A DNA stretch of 64,000 nucleotides from Hexactinellida sp. DTS-2022 (GCA_028753945.1 JAPNXP010000013.1:4092001-4156000); one strand, 5' to 3'; positions 52,168 through 62,870 are shown, numbered from the stretch's first letter. Notes: generated by a model from the sequence alone, not told the origin. Numbers and translations are program-made.

Positions 52168-54549
52168 TCAATTTATAGATTCACACTCCTTACAAAAATA
52201 ATATTCTGGCAATTTCCGGTTGTTCTTGATGCCCACGCAGCTGGAGTGGAACCAGTCCTCACACATATGACAACAGACCCAGCGATCAAACTCTCGCGTG
52301 GTACGAATAGGGCAATCCCTCAAGTTACATTCGCAGCAGACACTTTCACTCTCGTCGCCACTAGACTGCACCTCGGAGCCAAACTTCCCGGAGGAATAGA
52401 CGGCCTTGTTGAGACGTTTTCCGGAGGAGGACACAGGCTTATCTCGACGCTTTCTGGAGCTCTCAGCCAAGCGGACCTGTGTTACAATTTGCCTTCTACG
52501 TCGCTTGTGAGTTTCTCTTATTCGACGTACTCTAGCTTGGTTTCTTCGGCGATCGCGACGATACAAGTAATGAATAGTTTCATAACTAGGCGTAAGTCCG
52601 AGTTCCTTCATGAGGACAGAATAGGACAACGACCCATCATTGAAGGACAGTACGGCCGTTGCTGTACTGGCTACAAGGGACTTATGTCCCACTCTCTTCA
52701 CCTTGGGTGCGTTGTGCCACAACATGTTGTGTAAACTTTCATTGCTGTTCTGTGTCTTCCCTAGGGTGATGGTTTTACAAAACGATAGACAGGCGAAGAT
52801 CAGAAATATCTCCTCGGTCCGACTGAACTCCGCCGGGGTTAGAAATGGTTCTCTGGTCACTGGGAATGGTAAGGAACTGTCCTCCAGATGCTTTGCGACT
52901 AATTTTCTGAAGTAGCACCATGAAGTTGAACCCTCCGGGCAATTATCGTGCTTCTCATTTGTGTGTAGGAGAAGTACCTGCAGGGCTTGGTGTATTTCCA
53001 GAGGACTTTCACCCCGGTGTTGGACAATTACCAGTGCGTAGAGGTGAGCTATTCTATCAGCTTTCCCTTCTGGTAAGCCTTTGAAGGTTTTAGACTTTTT
53101 ATGCAAGTTCTTTTTTACGCGCTTCTGAACGTGTCCTAAACATTCCTCTTTCCTAACCGTTGTTAGGCCATTATAGGGATCAGATTTTACCAAATTCTTA
53201 TAGGACGAAGAATCTCCATCACCGATATAAGTATCGTACACCAAACTATGACTGGCTACTGACCTCTTCCAAATTTCGACAGCGGCCGAGCTCTCCATGG
53301 ATTGAGAGGAACCAGAGTAATTCGCGGTACAGAGAAGTTTATGAGTACTCCAATATTCCTCATACTCTTCTGGGTTATTCTCCTTTCTCTCTTCAGGCCA
53401 TTTGGAGCAGGGATAACATATTCTGTCGTAGAGTTGATAATCCAGTACTTTGCCGAATTCCGAATCAATAGCAGCTGCGAATCCTTGATTGGAAAAATGC
53501 CCTCTACGATGCCACGATGCGTCGAAGCTTACAGTGCAAGCTCGAAGGTTTTCTGGCAGAAGATCGGTTGCATGGGAAGAAGAATGGACCTGGTTAGCTG
53601 CTAATTCCATTGACTTCGATACAACTCGTGTTGTTGAGTCAACGAAGTTTTTTAGGTGACGCTTGGAGATTGTACTGGCTGGAACTTTGAGATCCAGGAG
53701 ACTGCACGTTAGCCGAAAGTCTTCCCAGCTTTGCGATGTCGTGTGTACTGCCAACAGCGAACGTAAGTTTAGGTCGCTTTGGCCTCGTTTACGAATTTGC
53801 TTGTTGTTTACACACTTATCTGCAGTAACTCCAATTGGCAGAGACGCTGGGAATTCCGCGACAACATTATGACAGTAGTCACATTTTATAAGTAAGAATT
53901 TTTGGAGGCCGTCCTCTAAAAGTTGCTCATATAACCTTATCTTTCCGCTACAGGTCTTATCCACGCAGCTCAGAAGAGAAAACACGTGAGTGAGTATGGA
54001 TAGATTCACAATCTGGTTACTGGTCGCAAGTGAAAGATTTTTCGAATATTCCAGACCTTCCGAACAAAGTTTGATATTGCACACCCTTGTCTCCCTTTCA
54101 AATTTCATATCTTTGTATAGGGACGAAGTTGGGCGAACGACTTTGACAGCCTCTCTTCCAGGATCAATAGAGCTGCGCGACACGAAAGGTGTGACTCCTT
54201 TCTTGTAATTGTATATCTTGCGTTTCATTATTCTCTTCCTCTTAGGTTTAGGCGTGGTAAAAGACTGATCGTCGGAGGTTTGTGACGACAAGCCGACGTA
54301 GGAGAAAGCAGCCCCCAATGACGTCGCTGGACTAGCCGGAGTTGTTGGCGTTGAGGTACTGGTTGGAGATTCGGTGTACTCAGATTCGCTGAGCTCCGAT
54401 ATACTTGACGACGAGGTGTCAGAATCAAATGGAGTAGGGTTTGAAATGATGGGTAGGTCAGCTGGCCTAAAGGACTCTATTGGTTCGGGAATATCTTCGT
54501 CCGAAAAACTTTCATGATCAATATCAATCGATGCCATTATATCAAACAA
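52168..54549 (-). CDS. Kolobok transposase with C-terminal PHD finger
   Basis: A DDE-type enzyme that cuts and pastes the surrounding element at TTAA sites. The frame is intact, 793 residues. A Ser/Thr-rich acidic N-terminus (1-100) is followed by a basic patch KPKRKRIMKRK (101-111), a likely nuclear signal. A Cys pair CDYC lies at 223-226. The catalytic core has SFDASWHRRGH (Asp343), YIGDGDSSSY (Asp444/446) with KEECLGHVQKR at 467-477, and QNSNESLHNM (Glu604). A very basic stretch (664-703) precedes a PHD zinc finger at 738-789: CCEC, VCCHMC, EDWFHSSC and CKEC. PHD fingers usually bind histone tails, so this may guide integration (inference). The first Met (54549) has a second in-frame Met five residues on. 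The antisense frames here are shadows. Confidence 0.93.
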   Translation of the reverse strand: MFDIMASIDIDHESFSDEDIPEPIESFRPADLPIISNPTPFDSDTSSSSISELSESEYTESPTSTSTPTTPASPATSLGAAFSYVGLSSQTSDDQSFTTPKPKRKRIMKRKIYNYKKGVTPFVSRSSIDPGREAVKVVRPTSSLYKDMKFERETRVCNIKLCSEGLEYSKNLSLATSNQIVNLSILTHVFSLLSCVDKTCSGKIRLYEQLLEDGLQKFLLIKCDYCHNVVAEFPASLPIGVTADKCVNNKQIRKRGQSDLNLRSLLAVHTTSQSWEDFRLTCSLLDLKVPASTISKRHLKNFVDSTTRVVSKSMELAANQVHSSSHATDLLPENLRACTVSFDASWHRRGHFSNQGFAAAIDSEFGKVLDYQLYDRICYPCSKWPEERKENNPEEYEEYWSTHKLLCTANYSGSSQSMESSAAVEIWKRSVASHSLVYDTYIGDGDSSSYKNLVKSDPYNGLTTVRKEECLGHVQKRVKKNLHKKSKTFKGLPEGKADRIAHLYALVIVQHRGESPLEIHQALQVLLLHTNEKHDNCPEGSTSWCYFRKLVAKHLEDSSLPFPVTREPFLTPAEFSRTEEIFLIFACLSFCKTITLGKTQNSNESLHNMLWHNAPKVKRVGHKSLVASTATAVLSFNDGSLSYSVLMKELGLTPSYETIHYLYRRDRRRNQARVRRIRETHKRRRRQIVTQVRLAESSRKRRDKPVSSSGKRLNKAVYSSGKFGSEVQSSGDESESVCCECNLRDCPIRTTREFDRWVCCHMCEDWFHSSCVGIKNNRKLPEYYFCKECESIN

Positions 54550-55844
54550 GGAACGTTTTCTTTCAGTTGTCCAATTTTATTAGTGATGTACTTTAGAACA
54601 CTATTTATACTTTCCAATTAACAAGTGTAGTTTCACATATATTATTATGGCATGCATTCAAATATCATTACTGTAGACTCGTTGCTCAGTTCAAATTTCA
54701 AAGTGGTTTCGAATATCTTTGTTGTATAGTGGTTGTTATTTCAAATTGAAAAGTGGTTTCTAATATCATTATTATATAGTGTTTGCAAAATGAATTCATA
54801 GCATTATTGTATAGCAGTTGCTAATATAGAATTCCTGCAATAGTATCAAATAACATTATAGTTGTGTGGTTACTAAAATAGATTTTCTAAAGTGTTTTCA
54901 AATATCATACAGTTTTGTGGTTGCTAGGTTGTGAATTCAAACTATTGCAAAGATTGTTCGTATAAAACTGTTGTATTTTCTAAATACATTTTTTATTGAC
55001 AAAGAATACATTCTTATTATTCTGAGAAAATTCTGTGAAATTTTTGAACTAATCGGAATGTAATATTATTTTATCCTTATAAGGAGGTGTCAAAAGGTCA
55101 TAAAAATGGTGATTGAAGGGTGAAAACCGAAATTTAGGAAGGGGGCAATGAAAGTGGGCTTATTTTGCTCATATTTTTATATAAAAGATTTTTAATGGGG
55201 AAATTTATATTTTCGGCTATTTTCCTATAAGGAACACCCTTAATGAGATGGAATATCTATTTGTATAAATATTTGTCTATTTGTGTGCTTGGTGCCCGAA
55301 ATGTATTAGAGTGTAAGGGGGGGTTTATAAAGCATTTACGTATAATGGAAATATAAACTTAATCCCATATGTCATTCAAAGTAAGCGAGTATGCTGATTT
55401 CAATTTTAAAACGATGACTGATATACAAACAATGGATTAATGAAATGGAATATCTATTAAATGACTATTCGTCTGTGTGCGTGTTTGGTGGTCGAATTGT
55501 ATTAGAGTGATAGGGGGTTATAATAGGAATATAAACTAGATCCCTTTTGTCATTCTAAGTAAACAAGTATGCTGATTTCCAATTTTAAACAGTATATTAA
55601 TATTCAATGGATTAAAGCAATTTAAATTAAATTGGAAATTTTTTTACTTAACTCAACTCAACTCACATTGCTAAAATAATTAACTATTTATATCATTTAT
55701 TATCTATACATAATGAATGAATGACATTAAACCCAAGATGGTTCAAGATAGAAATAATTTAAAATCAACAATGGTTCCTTTATCCCGTACAACTTGTCAA
55801 ATGAGACTAAACACTATGAGGCGTTCATGACATGGCGAAAAAAA

Positions 55845-55957
55845 TCCAAAATTGCAGCTGTGCCGACAGCGTGTTCCTTTGGAGGCACTATCAATAAACC
55901 ACCACCAAAATATAGTGCCACAAAAGGAACATGCGTCGGCACAGCTGCAATTTTGGA
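55845..55957. repeat. Hairpin unit
   Basis: TCCAAAATTGCAGCTGTGCC with its complement at the far end; end of tandem unit 1. Confidence 0.88.
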
Positions 55958-57275
55958 TTTTTTTTGTTTTCTCCGTGTCGCCTCCCCAGGCTAAACCATA
56001 AGTGCTAGAGCTCTGAGATTTTCAGAATAGGTGTCTGGTTGTTGATTAATGTGCACTTCGTGGCCTGATTTTTCAATTTCGACTTGAGAAAAATTTTAAC
56101 GGGACTTTTAGCTTTTTTTGTCCCACAAGAAAATAAATGCAATAACAAGAAATTTTTTAGAATCATTAGTATCAGAAAAGTATTTTGCAACTGATAGCTC
56201 TTCACGATCTTTTTAATCCGTCCTCATTTTCCTGAGAATTAGGCTCAAAGTTGCCACAATTCACCCTTAACTTTCTAAAATCGTAAATTCATTAATATTC
56301 AATTATGCAATTATTTCGTGGTTTCGATGAATAACTACTATTTAATATTTATGAATAATTCAATTAGATTCAGTGTTATTTCGATTCAAGTTATTGTTGA
56401 TATTATAATCACAATAAAGAATTCTAGTATATATGAATAACTAATTTACATTCAATAGCTATTACTATACAAATCTATTTCTGATATCAAAGTTACAATA
56501 AGTTATTATATTGTAAATGAATAATTCAATTTGATTCAATAGCTGCTACTATATAAATCGATTTCTAATACTAGTTGTATTGAAGTTTTCTCCTATATGA
56601 AAATTCATTTTCACTCAACAATTATTCAATTTCAGAACGATTTCTGATATTCAAACAATGGATTAATGAGATGGAATATCTATTTGTATAAATATTTTTC
56701 TATGTGTGTGCTTGGTGCCCGAAATTTATCAGAGTGTAAGGGGGGGGGTTTATAACGCATTTATAATGGAAATATAAACTTAATCCCATATGTCATTCAA
56801 AGTAAGCGAGTATGCTGATTTCAATTTTAAAAAGATGACTGATATACAAACAATGGATTAATGAAATTGAATATCTATTAAATGAGTATTCGACTGTGTG
56901 CGTGTTTGGTGCCCGAATTGTATTAGAGTGATAGGGGGTTATAATGGGAATATAAACTTAATCCCTTTTGTATTCGAAGTAAACAAGTATGCTGATTTCC
57001 AATTTTTAACAGTGTATTAATATTCAATGGATTAAAGCAAATTAAATTAAATTGGGAATTTATTTACTTAACTCAACTCACAGTGGATAACATTGCTAAA
57101 ATAATTAACTAAATAATATAATTTATTATCAATACATAATGAATGAATAGCATTAAACTCAAGATGGTTCTAGATAGAAATACACTTCAAATTCAACAAT
57201 CGTTCCTTTGTCCCGTAACAACTTGTTAAATGAGTCTCAACACCATGAGGCGTTCATGACATGGTGAAAAAAAAA

Positions 57276-57388
57276 TCCAAAATTGCAGCTGTGCGACAGA
57301 ATGTTCCATTGGAGGCACTATCAATAGACCACCACCAAAATATAGTGCCACCAAAGGAACATGCGTCGGCACAGGCTGCAATTTTGGA
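57276..57388. repeat. Hairpin unit
   Basis: Same palindrome as the unit at 55845; end of tandem unit 2. Confidence 0.88.
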
Positions 57389-57579
57389 TTTTTATGGTTT
57401 GTCTACAAGGCTACAACCATAATGTACACTATGCTTTATTGTAATATGATGATCTATATGAATGTGTGGAAATTCTATTGATAATCCTATGGGAATTCCC
57501 ATAGGATTCCCACATGTGGGAATTCCCATAGGCTAAAAAAATTTCCCATTCCCATACCCACGGGAACCCTGACTCCCAG

Positions 57580-58044
57580 GCCCCTTAATCGTCTTACAAA
57601 TGCCCCCAGTAACGAACTAAAAACGCGAACTTTTAATTGATTTTATTGCATATCGGTGAAAACCCCAGTCGTCCGGACAATGTCTCGTGGAAAACCAAAC
57701 CTTTTAAATTGACTATTATTGAGTATAAGTTAAAACCCCAGTCGTCTGAACAGTCTCCCATTTATGCGATTGTAATTTATATAAAAATTGCACATGTTAT
57801 TCATTTGACGGGTAGGCGGAAAACATAAAACTAAATGGGGAAAACATGTTAGTAAATTGAATACACTTGTTGGTATAATGACAACAGTTCTTGGTAAATT
57901 GACAACTGTCATTTTACCAACAATAGAGCACAATAGATGTTCTATTGATGGTAAATTGACAACATGTGTTGGTATAATGACAGTCACAAATTTGTTGGTA
58001 ATTTGCCTGAATTTTGTTGGTAAAATGCAGCATTCCCCGTATAT
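57580..58044. other. Interior of the outer 9-bp-TSD element
   Basis: AACCCCAGTCGTC occurs twice (57660, 57731). From 57850 on come TTGGTAAATTGACAAC-type blocks mirroring 49440-49610. No transposase-like frame. Confidence 0.5.
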
Positions 58045-58565
58045 GCTATAAGCTACGTGTGTATCATATTACGTTAATTTTCGCCCATGTAAAATTGTTT
58101 GCAACGATTGAACTAGTGTTGTGCATGAAGTGGCACAATCATAGGCGTCGTAAATGCAAAGGTCAATCCATTGGGCCGCCCGGAAATTCCGGGTAATGTC
58201 CGGGTAAACTCCGGGTAAACTCGGAGTATAGTGTTAGTAGCATGGGGACAATCCCTTCGGCCCGCCCGGACATTTCCGGGCACCCGGGCGGTTTACGACG
58301 CCTATGGGCACAATAGTATTTATTAGTTAGGCTTTGTTACCAATGTTATTTAGACACAACTTATTAACATTATTTTATCAACAATTCCTTATCAAATCCA
58401 GTTGGTATTCATTGGGCAGTTCAATAGAGATGATTAATAAGAATACTAATATAGTATCATATTGTGCCACTTCATGCACAACACTACTTTAATCGTTGCA
58501 AAAAATTTACATGGGCGAAAATTAACGTAATATGATACACAGTGTATTACACACGTAGCTTATAG
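58045..58565. mobile_element. Foldback insertion in the right arm
   Basis: CTATAAGCTACGTGTG at the left and CACACGTAGCTTATAG at the right, with about 100-bp mirrored arms containing GTGCATGAAGTGGCACAAT. Flanking ATATG/ATATA matches the uninterrupted left arm near 49410. Confidence 0.72.
58140..58306. mobile_element. MITE with 8-bp TSD inside that foldback
   Basis: CATAGGCGTCGTAAA at the left and TTTACGACGCCTATG at the right. GGCACAAT is duplicated on both sides. CCCGGAAATTCCGGG and CCGGGTAAACTCCGGG words inside. Confidence 0.85.
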
Positions 58566-59077
58566 CATATATACATACGTCGTGTTTAACAATTTAATCA
58601 AGTTCCACTCGATTCCACTTTTCAGTCAAATTCCACTCGATTCCACTATTCAGTCAAATTCCACTCGATTCCACTATTCAGTCAAAAGATTCCACTCGAT
58701 TCCACTGTTCAGTCGGTTTTTAGAAAATCCACTCGATTCCACCGTTCACAATTCCGCTAAAATTTAGTAATTCCACTAGATTCCACTATTCAGTCAGCCC
58801 CCGTTATTTACCTATACACGCGTAGACCTAATAGTTTAGAAATTATTGTAATTTAATTGATCTAATAGCTCTTTGTTTAATTAATAGCCAAGTATTTATG
58901 CCATTACCTTAGATCTTTAGCACTTATCACTTTGTATTACTTTATTGATAAAGAATCGCCTAACTAATACGAATTTCCGGAATATTGTTATAAGTTATAA
59001 CATTCATCTCAGCTGGTCTCACTGCGCTATCCAATACAGAATATATATACAGTATTTCAAAATAGAGGGTAATTATA

Positions 59078-61273
59078 ATGGCTGGTACTCCTCACGCTTA
59101 CCCACAGATTACAACTCCATCAGATCTCAGCGATGTCCATATTCTGCACAACGCTCAGTTATTAGTAAAAGAACCATGGACTGCTAACAATGAAGGCATA
59201 TCTCGAGGTGCCAAAATCCACTGGTTGGCTCAGATCTGTCGCGGGCGTAAGCTCCAGAAAGATGCGTTTATTTTGAACCCGAACTGGCAGGAAGATATTC
59301 TCGTAGAGGTTCGCTTCCTTCAAAAGCTGCAGCACCCTTCTCTCTGCCACTACTTGGGGCTCTTCTTCCCCCCGGGAACCACCAGCCAGAAAATGCCTTA
59401 CTTTGTATACGAGAGCGTTGGGTACCCGCTGCAGCTGTTCCTGTACGAGGGCGTGACGGAGCTGCAGCCGCGCGTGAAGTCCGGGCTGGCTCTGGACATC
59501 TGCTCCGGGCTCTCCTTCCTACATAGTAGACAGGTGGTGCACCGGGGCGTCTGTCCGGAGGCGGTCAGTGTGTACCAGAGCGGGGACTTCATGCGGGCTA
59601 AGATCACTGATCTGGGGTTAGCCAGGTGTATCTCGGTCACTGCGCAGATTATAGGCAGCAAGCACCAACCGTACTTGCCGCCAGAGGCCAAGGACCCCGA
59701 CTACACCCCGCAGACCTCCTGGGACGTGTACTCGTACGGGATCCTGCTGCTGGAGATGCTCGCGCAGGAGAAGCCACTGGGAGTAGACACATTCATCGTG
59801 GATCCACAGACCAAGCACCAGGAGGAGAAATTCATAAAAGTAAGCCCCGCCGAGCACATACACATGCTGCTTAGAAATGTTATGAAAGTGCCTATGTATG
59901 TTCAGTATGGATATCTAATTCAGGAATGTGTAAAGTCAGACTTTCAATCCCGGCCAATTGCGCTTGTTTTATTAGAAAAGATTCAAGAAATGCCAATTCA
60001 ACAAGAAATGTTCAAAAACCAACTCAACCAGCGAGGCCCCTTTAAGCCCGCCCCGCTCCAGTCGCCTCTGCAGGTCGATAAGCAGCCGGAAAATAACCAG
60101 AATGCTGAGAGTAACCATCTGCAGTACACGCTAGTGCAGTCGCCCTCTGCTAACGGGGCTTCTAACAGTTTTGTAAGTGTAACGCCAGAAAGTGGGAATA
60201 TAACAATGAACCACAAGTTAACGCCGGATAATGCATTGAGGCGATCTGTGACAGAAGAGAGTAGCGAGCAGAGCGATAAGAATATCGTTTCGGCCCGGAG
60301 ACTATCTGAACAGGAGCCGGACACGGTGGTTGATAAGGTTGAGGATTTCAAATATTTATCGCAATATCTGAGAGATAATAGACATAGGAAATTGCCAACA
60401 ACATTTGGCCGTTGCATTGCACTAATCCACGATAACAAATTAGTATTATATGAGATAACTCAGGGAGAAATGTATGTGCTGGAGCCTAAAACGCAGCAAT
60501 GGAATGTTCTGGCTGACAACATGCCCGTGCGTCTTGGCGGAATATGTGTTTATGAATCAAAATTATATGTTTTGGGCGGTTTTATAAAATCCAAAGGTGG
60601 ATATGAGAATGCAGAGCAAAACAAACGAATTTTCTGGTGTAAAATGACTGATAAAGATAATAAAGTTATTCGGTCAGATATACCTGACACTTTATATTGC
60701 CACAAGGTGCCTTCTGTAGTTGTGTATAACAACTTCATACTTGTAATAGGAGGCGATACAAAGCGCAATTCAATAGAAGTGTACAATCCAGAGCATAACC
60801 ACTGGTACTTAAATACGTATATACCAAGCGATTCGAGAGGCAGTCTAGTTATAATGTCTGCTTGTATTCGCGATAACTTATTGTATCTTGCGCTTACAGA
60901 CGAGAGGTCGCCTCCCACTTTTATGTACAGCAGCTGTTTAGACTCTCTGGGGCAGGTTAAGAATAACACGCTCACGTGGAAACGTTACAATTCGAGAATT
61001 CCAACTTGTAGTCCAAGACTAGTTTGTTCTAACGGGAAGTTATTTGCGGTTGGAGGGGGTATGGATTTCTCGCGGACTTCCTATGCAAAGGAAGTGTATC
61101 TGTGGAACGAGGATGAGGATAATTGGCTGAGATCGATTTCTCTCAAGCAGGAGAGGAAGTGTTGTGGAGTTTGTGCGTTGTTTGATGGCTCGCTTTACGT
61201 GGCTGGGGGGAATTCTTATTTGGAGACTCCGGATTATTTAGATATACAAGAACTTGCGTTGACAAATCAATGA
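59078..61273 (+). CDS. Pseudokinase-kelch fusion protein
   Basis: Intronless frame of 731 residues, probably a cytoplasmic scaffold or adaptor. Residues about 40-305 are a protein-kinase fold: the HRD motif has become HRG (155-157), losing the catalytic Asp. The DFG position is DLG (178-180), with YLPPEA at 199-204 and WDVYSYGILLLEML at 215-228. No convincing glycine loop or VAIK lysine is visible, so it is predicted catalytically dead. A Ser/Gln/Asn-rich linker (about 305-435) follows, then about five to six kelch repeats to 725 (LYVLGGF, FILVIGG, LFAVGGG, LYVAGGN), which form a protein-binding propeller. ATG 59078 is the first Met, after GAATATATATACAG. Kelch-kinase fusions are known from sponges, but the sponge link is from memory. 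The nested 9.5-kb insertion ends 276 bp upstream. Confidence 0.88.
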   Translation: MAGTPHAYPQITTPSDLSDVHILHNAQLLVKEPWTANNEGISRGAKIHWLAQICRGRKLQKDAFILNPNWQEDILVEVRFLQKLQHPSLCHYLGLFFPPGTTSQKMPYFVYESVGYPLQLFLYEGVTELQPRVKSGLALDICSGLSFLHSRQVVHRGVCPEAVSVYQSGDFMRAKITDLGLARCISVTAQIIGSKHQPYLPPEAKDPDYTPQTSWDVYSYGILLLEMLAQEKPLGVDTFIVDPQTKHQEEKFIKVSPAEHIHMLLRNVMKVPMYVQYGYLIQECVKSDFQSRPIALVLLEKIQEMPIQQEMFKNQLNQRGPFKPAPLQSPLQVDKQPENNQNAESNHLQYTLVQSPSANGASNSFVSVTPESGNITMNHKLTPDNALRRSVTEESSEQSDKNIVSARRLSEQEPDTVVDKVEDFKYLSQYLRDNRHRKLPTTFGRCIALIHDNKLVLYEITQGEMYVLEPKTQQWNVLADNMPVRLGGICVYESKLYVLGGFIKSKGGYENAEQNKRIFWCKMTDKDNKVIRSDIPDTLYCHKVPSVVVYNNFILVIGGDTKRNSIEVYNPEHNHWYLNTYIPSDSRGSLVIMSACIRDNLLYLALTDERSPPTFMYSSCLDSLGQVKNNTLTWKRYNSRIPTCSPRLVCSNGKLFAVGGGMDFSRTSYAKEVYLWNEDEDNWLRSISLKQERKCCGVCALFDGSLYVAGGNSYLETPDYLDIQELALTNQ

Positions 61274-61360
61274 GTTCGTGGCTCTAATTAAAGAGAGAAA
61301 TTCAATTTGGAATCCCTTTCACAATATATTAATAGAATGGGATTAATTTTCTAATTATTA

Positions 61361-61366
61361 AATAAA
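61361..61366 (+). terminator. Poly(A) signal of the pseudokinase-kelch gene
   Basis: AATAAA 88 bases after the stop codon in an AT-rich 3' UTR; position and sequence are typical. Confidence 0.65.
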
Positions 61367-61623
61367 GTTTAATGTATGCTATAAATGTTTCCACACACCT
61401 CACTCCCAATCACCAATCATTATTAATAAATCCTCAATCTACAATTTCTAACTCAAAGTGTAGTTATTTACCAGATAGCAATTACTTGTGGAACTACATT
61501 GATATATTTTTGTGTGTTGTGTGTTTTGGGTAATCTTAGAATGCATGTAGTGATTTTATTTATTTTAGAACTTCATTTGTTCGTATCTTTGTACGATGCA
61601 TTATATAAACTCTCATTACTTTT

Positions 61624-61665
61624 TACTGTGCCGACTATACTATAGTATAGTGGCCCAGTATTGGA
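61624..61665. repeat. Single 18-bp palindrome unit
   Basis: TACTGTGCCGACTATACTAT through to GGCCCAG, the same unit as in the 26.6-kb satellite, opposite orientation. Confidence 0.85.
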
Positions 61666-61696
61666 ATCACTGCCTTTATTATTATTTTTTTTTTTT

Positions 61697-62525
61697 TTCT
61701 CCGTAGACGGTGCCCTGGCCAGAGCTTTATAGTTGATGGGCTGAAACTTGGCATGTAGGTGCGTATGGACCGTCTAATTTGCACCTGGGGTTACGATTTT
61801 TGATTAACGAATTTTTGACACATCTTTAACACCTTTCAAAATTTGTCTGGTCAATAACTCAAAATATGTTTTACTAAACCCCCAAATTTTATTTCACATT
61901 TGGATTCACCATAAAATTCTGCGTCTGGTGGGAGAGGAATATTTTCAAAAATATGTTTAATTTCTGCCATAAATGGGGGTTGAAATTTCTTTGTTTACTC
62001 ACACTTCAGTTTCAGTATAACTGTTAAATCTAATTCCATTGTTTCAACTTGTAATAATTATATTGATTTAACTTGTTAAATCTTACTCTATTGATTCAAC
62101 TTGCGATAATTAAATTGATTTAACTTATAAATTACAGCTGGCTTCTATTTAATTTACCATACAATGTATTAAATAAAATAATATAATATAAGGAATTTGT
62201 TGACTTAATTCAACTCAACCGTGGATAACAATGCTAATATAAATAACTAATAATATAATTTATTATCAATACATAATGAATGAATGGCATCAAACTCAAG
62301 ATGGTTTAAGAAAGAAACAAACTTCAAATTTATCTACCGTTCCTTGTGACTCGGACCAATTAACAAATGCTTCTTCACACCTTGGGCGTTGATGACTTGG
62401 CGAAAAAAAATCCAAAATTGCAGCCTGCGCCGACAGCATGTTCCTTTGGAGGCACTATCAATAAACAACCAACAAAATATAGTGCCACCAAAGGAACATG
62501 CGTCGGCACAGGGTGCAATTTTGGA
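61697..62525 (+). repeat. Dispersed-repeat unit ending in a hairpin
   Basis: Starts TTTCTCCGTAGACGGTGCCC and continues CCAGAGCTTTATAGTTGATG. It ends with the TCCAAAATTGCAG hairpin at 62411-62525. A second copy starts at 62879. It is related in layout, though not in full sequence, to the 1.4-kb units at 49949-57390. No coding capacity. Confidence 0.85.
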
Positions 62526-62540
62526 TTTTTTTTTTATTAT

Positions 62541-62870
62541 TACTGTGCCGACTATACTATAGTATAGTGGCCCAGTATTAGAATCACTGCCTTTATTATT
62601 ACTGTGCCGACTATACTATAGTATAGTGGCCCAGTATTAGAATCACTGCCTTTATTTTTATTATTATTACTGTGCCGACTATACTATAGTATAGTGGCCC
62701 AGTATTAGAATCACTGCCTTTATTATTTTTATTATTATTTTTACTGTGCCGACTATACTATAGTATAGTGGCCCAGTATTAGAATCACTGCCTTTATTAT
62801 TACTGTGCCGACTATACTATAGTATAGTGGCCCAGTATTAGAATCACTGCCTTTATTATTATTATTTTTA
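62541..62870. repeat. Cluster of five palindrome units with TTA spacers
   Basis: Five copies of ACTGTGCCGACTATACTA...GGCCCAGTATTAGAATCACTGCC separated by variable TTATTATT runs, between the hairpin of one dispersed unit and the start of the next. Confidence 0.93.

Larger units (their letters stand above)
50641..55239 (-). mobile_element. Autonomous Kolobok DNA transposon, apparently intact
   Basis: 4599 bp between TTAA duplications (50637-50640 and 55240-55243). Terminal repeats GGGTGTCCCTTATAGGAAA and TTTTCCTATAAGGAACACCC. It contains one uninterrupted 793-codon transposase (minus strand). The empty target site is preserved in the sister repeat unit at about 56657-56675. A deletion derivative lies at 4154-5541. 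Confidence 0.95.
49949..57390 (+). repeat. Two tandem 1.4-kb dispersed-repeat units
   Basis: Unit 1 is 49949-50640 plus 55241-55960; unit 2 is 55961-57390. Each starts TTTCTCCGTGTCGCCTCCCC and ends with the TCCAAAATTGCAG hairpin (55845-55957, 57276-57388). They align along their length, including CTCTGAGATTTTCAG and AATGGATTAATGAGATGG. Unit 1 is preceded by two single 18-bp palindrome units (49826, 49890). Confidence 0.85.
49647..57571. mobile_element. Large hAT-like element, perfect 8-bp TSD
   Basis: CAGGGTTGCCGTGGGAAGGG at the left and CCCATACCCACGGGAACCCTG at the right (20 of these pair). ACTCCCAG is duplicated at 49639-49646 and 57572-57579. GGGAATTCCC words are at both ends, as in 9292-10456 and 44122-44813. 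The interior is foreign: two tandem dispersed-repeat units, one split by Kolobok. Confidence 0.9.
49281..58802. mobile_element. Outer inverted-repeat element with 9-bp TSD (MULE-like?)
   Basis: GGGGCTGACTGAATAGTGG at the left and CCACTATTCAGTCAGCCCC (plus one C) at the right. GTTATTTAC is duplicated at 49272-49280 and 58803-58811. Both arms carry 25-30-bp subterminal units TTCCACTCGATTCCACT, then shared TTTACCAACAATAGA-type blocks in mirror order. A 9-bp TSD suits Mutator-like elements, but no transposase is left. The hAT-like element 49647-57571 occupies the middle and a foldback (58045-58565) the right arm. Confidence 0.85.

Noticed and set aside
52246..54208. Several plus-strand frames of 70-160 residues
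   Set aside because: Shadows of the intact Kolobok transposase on the other strand.
59078..59900. Active tyrosine or Ser/Thr kinase
   Set aside because: The catalytic Asp of HRD is Gly and no VAIK lysine is visible, so activity is unlikely.
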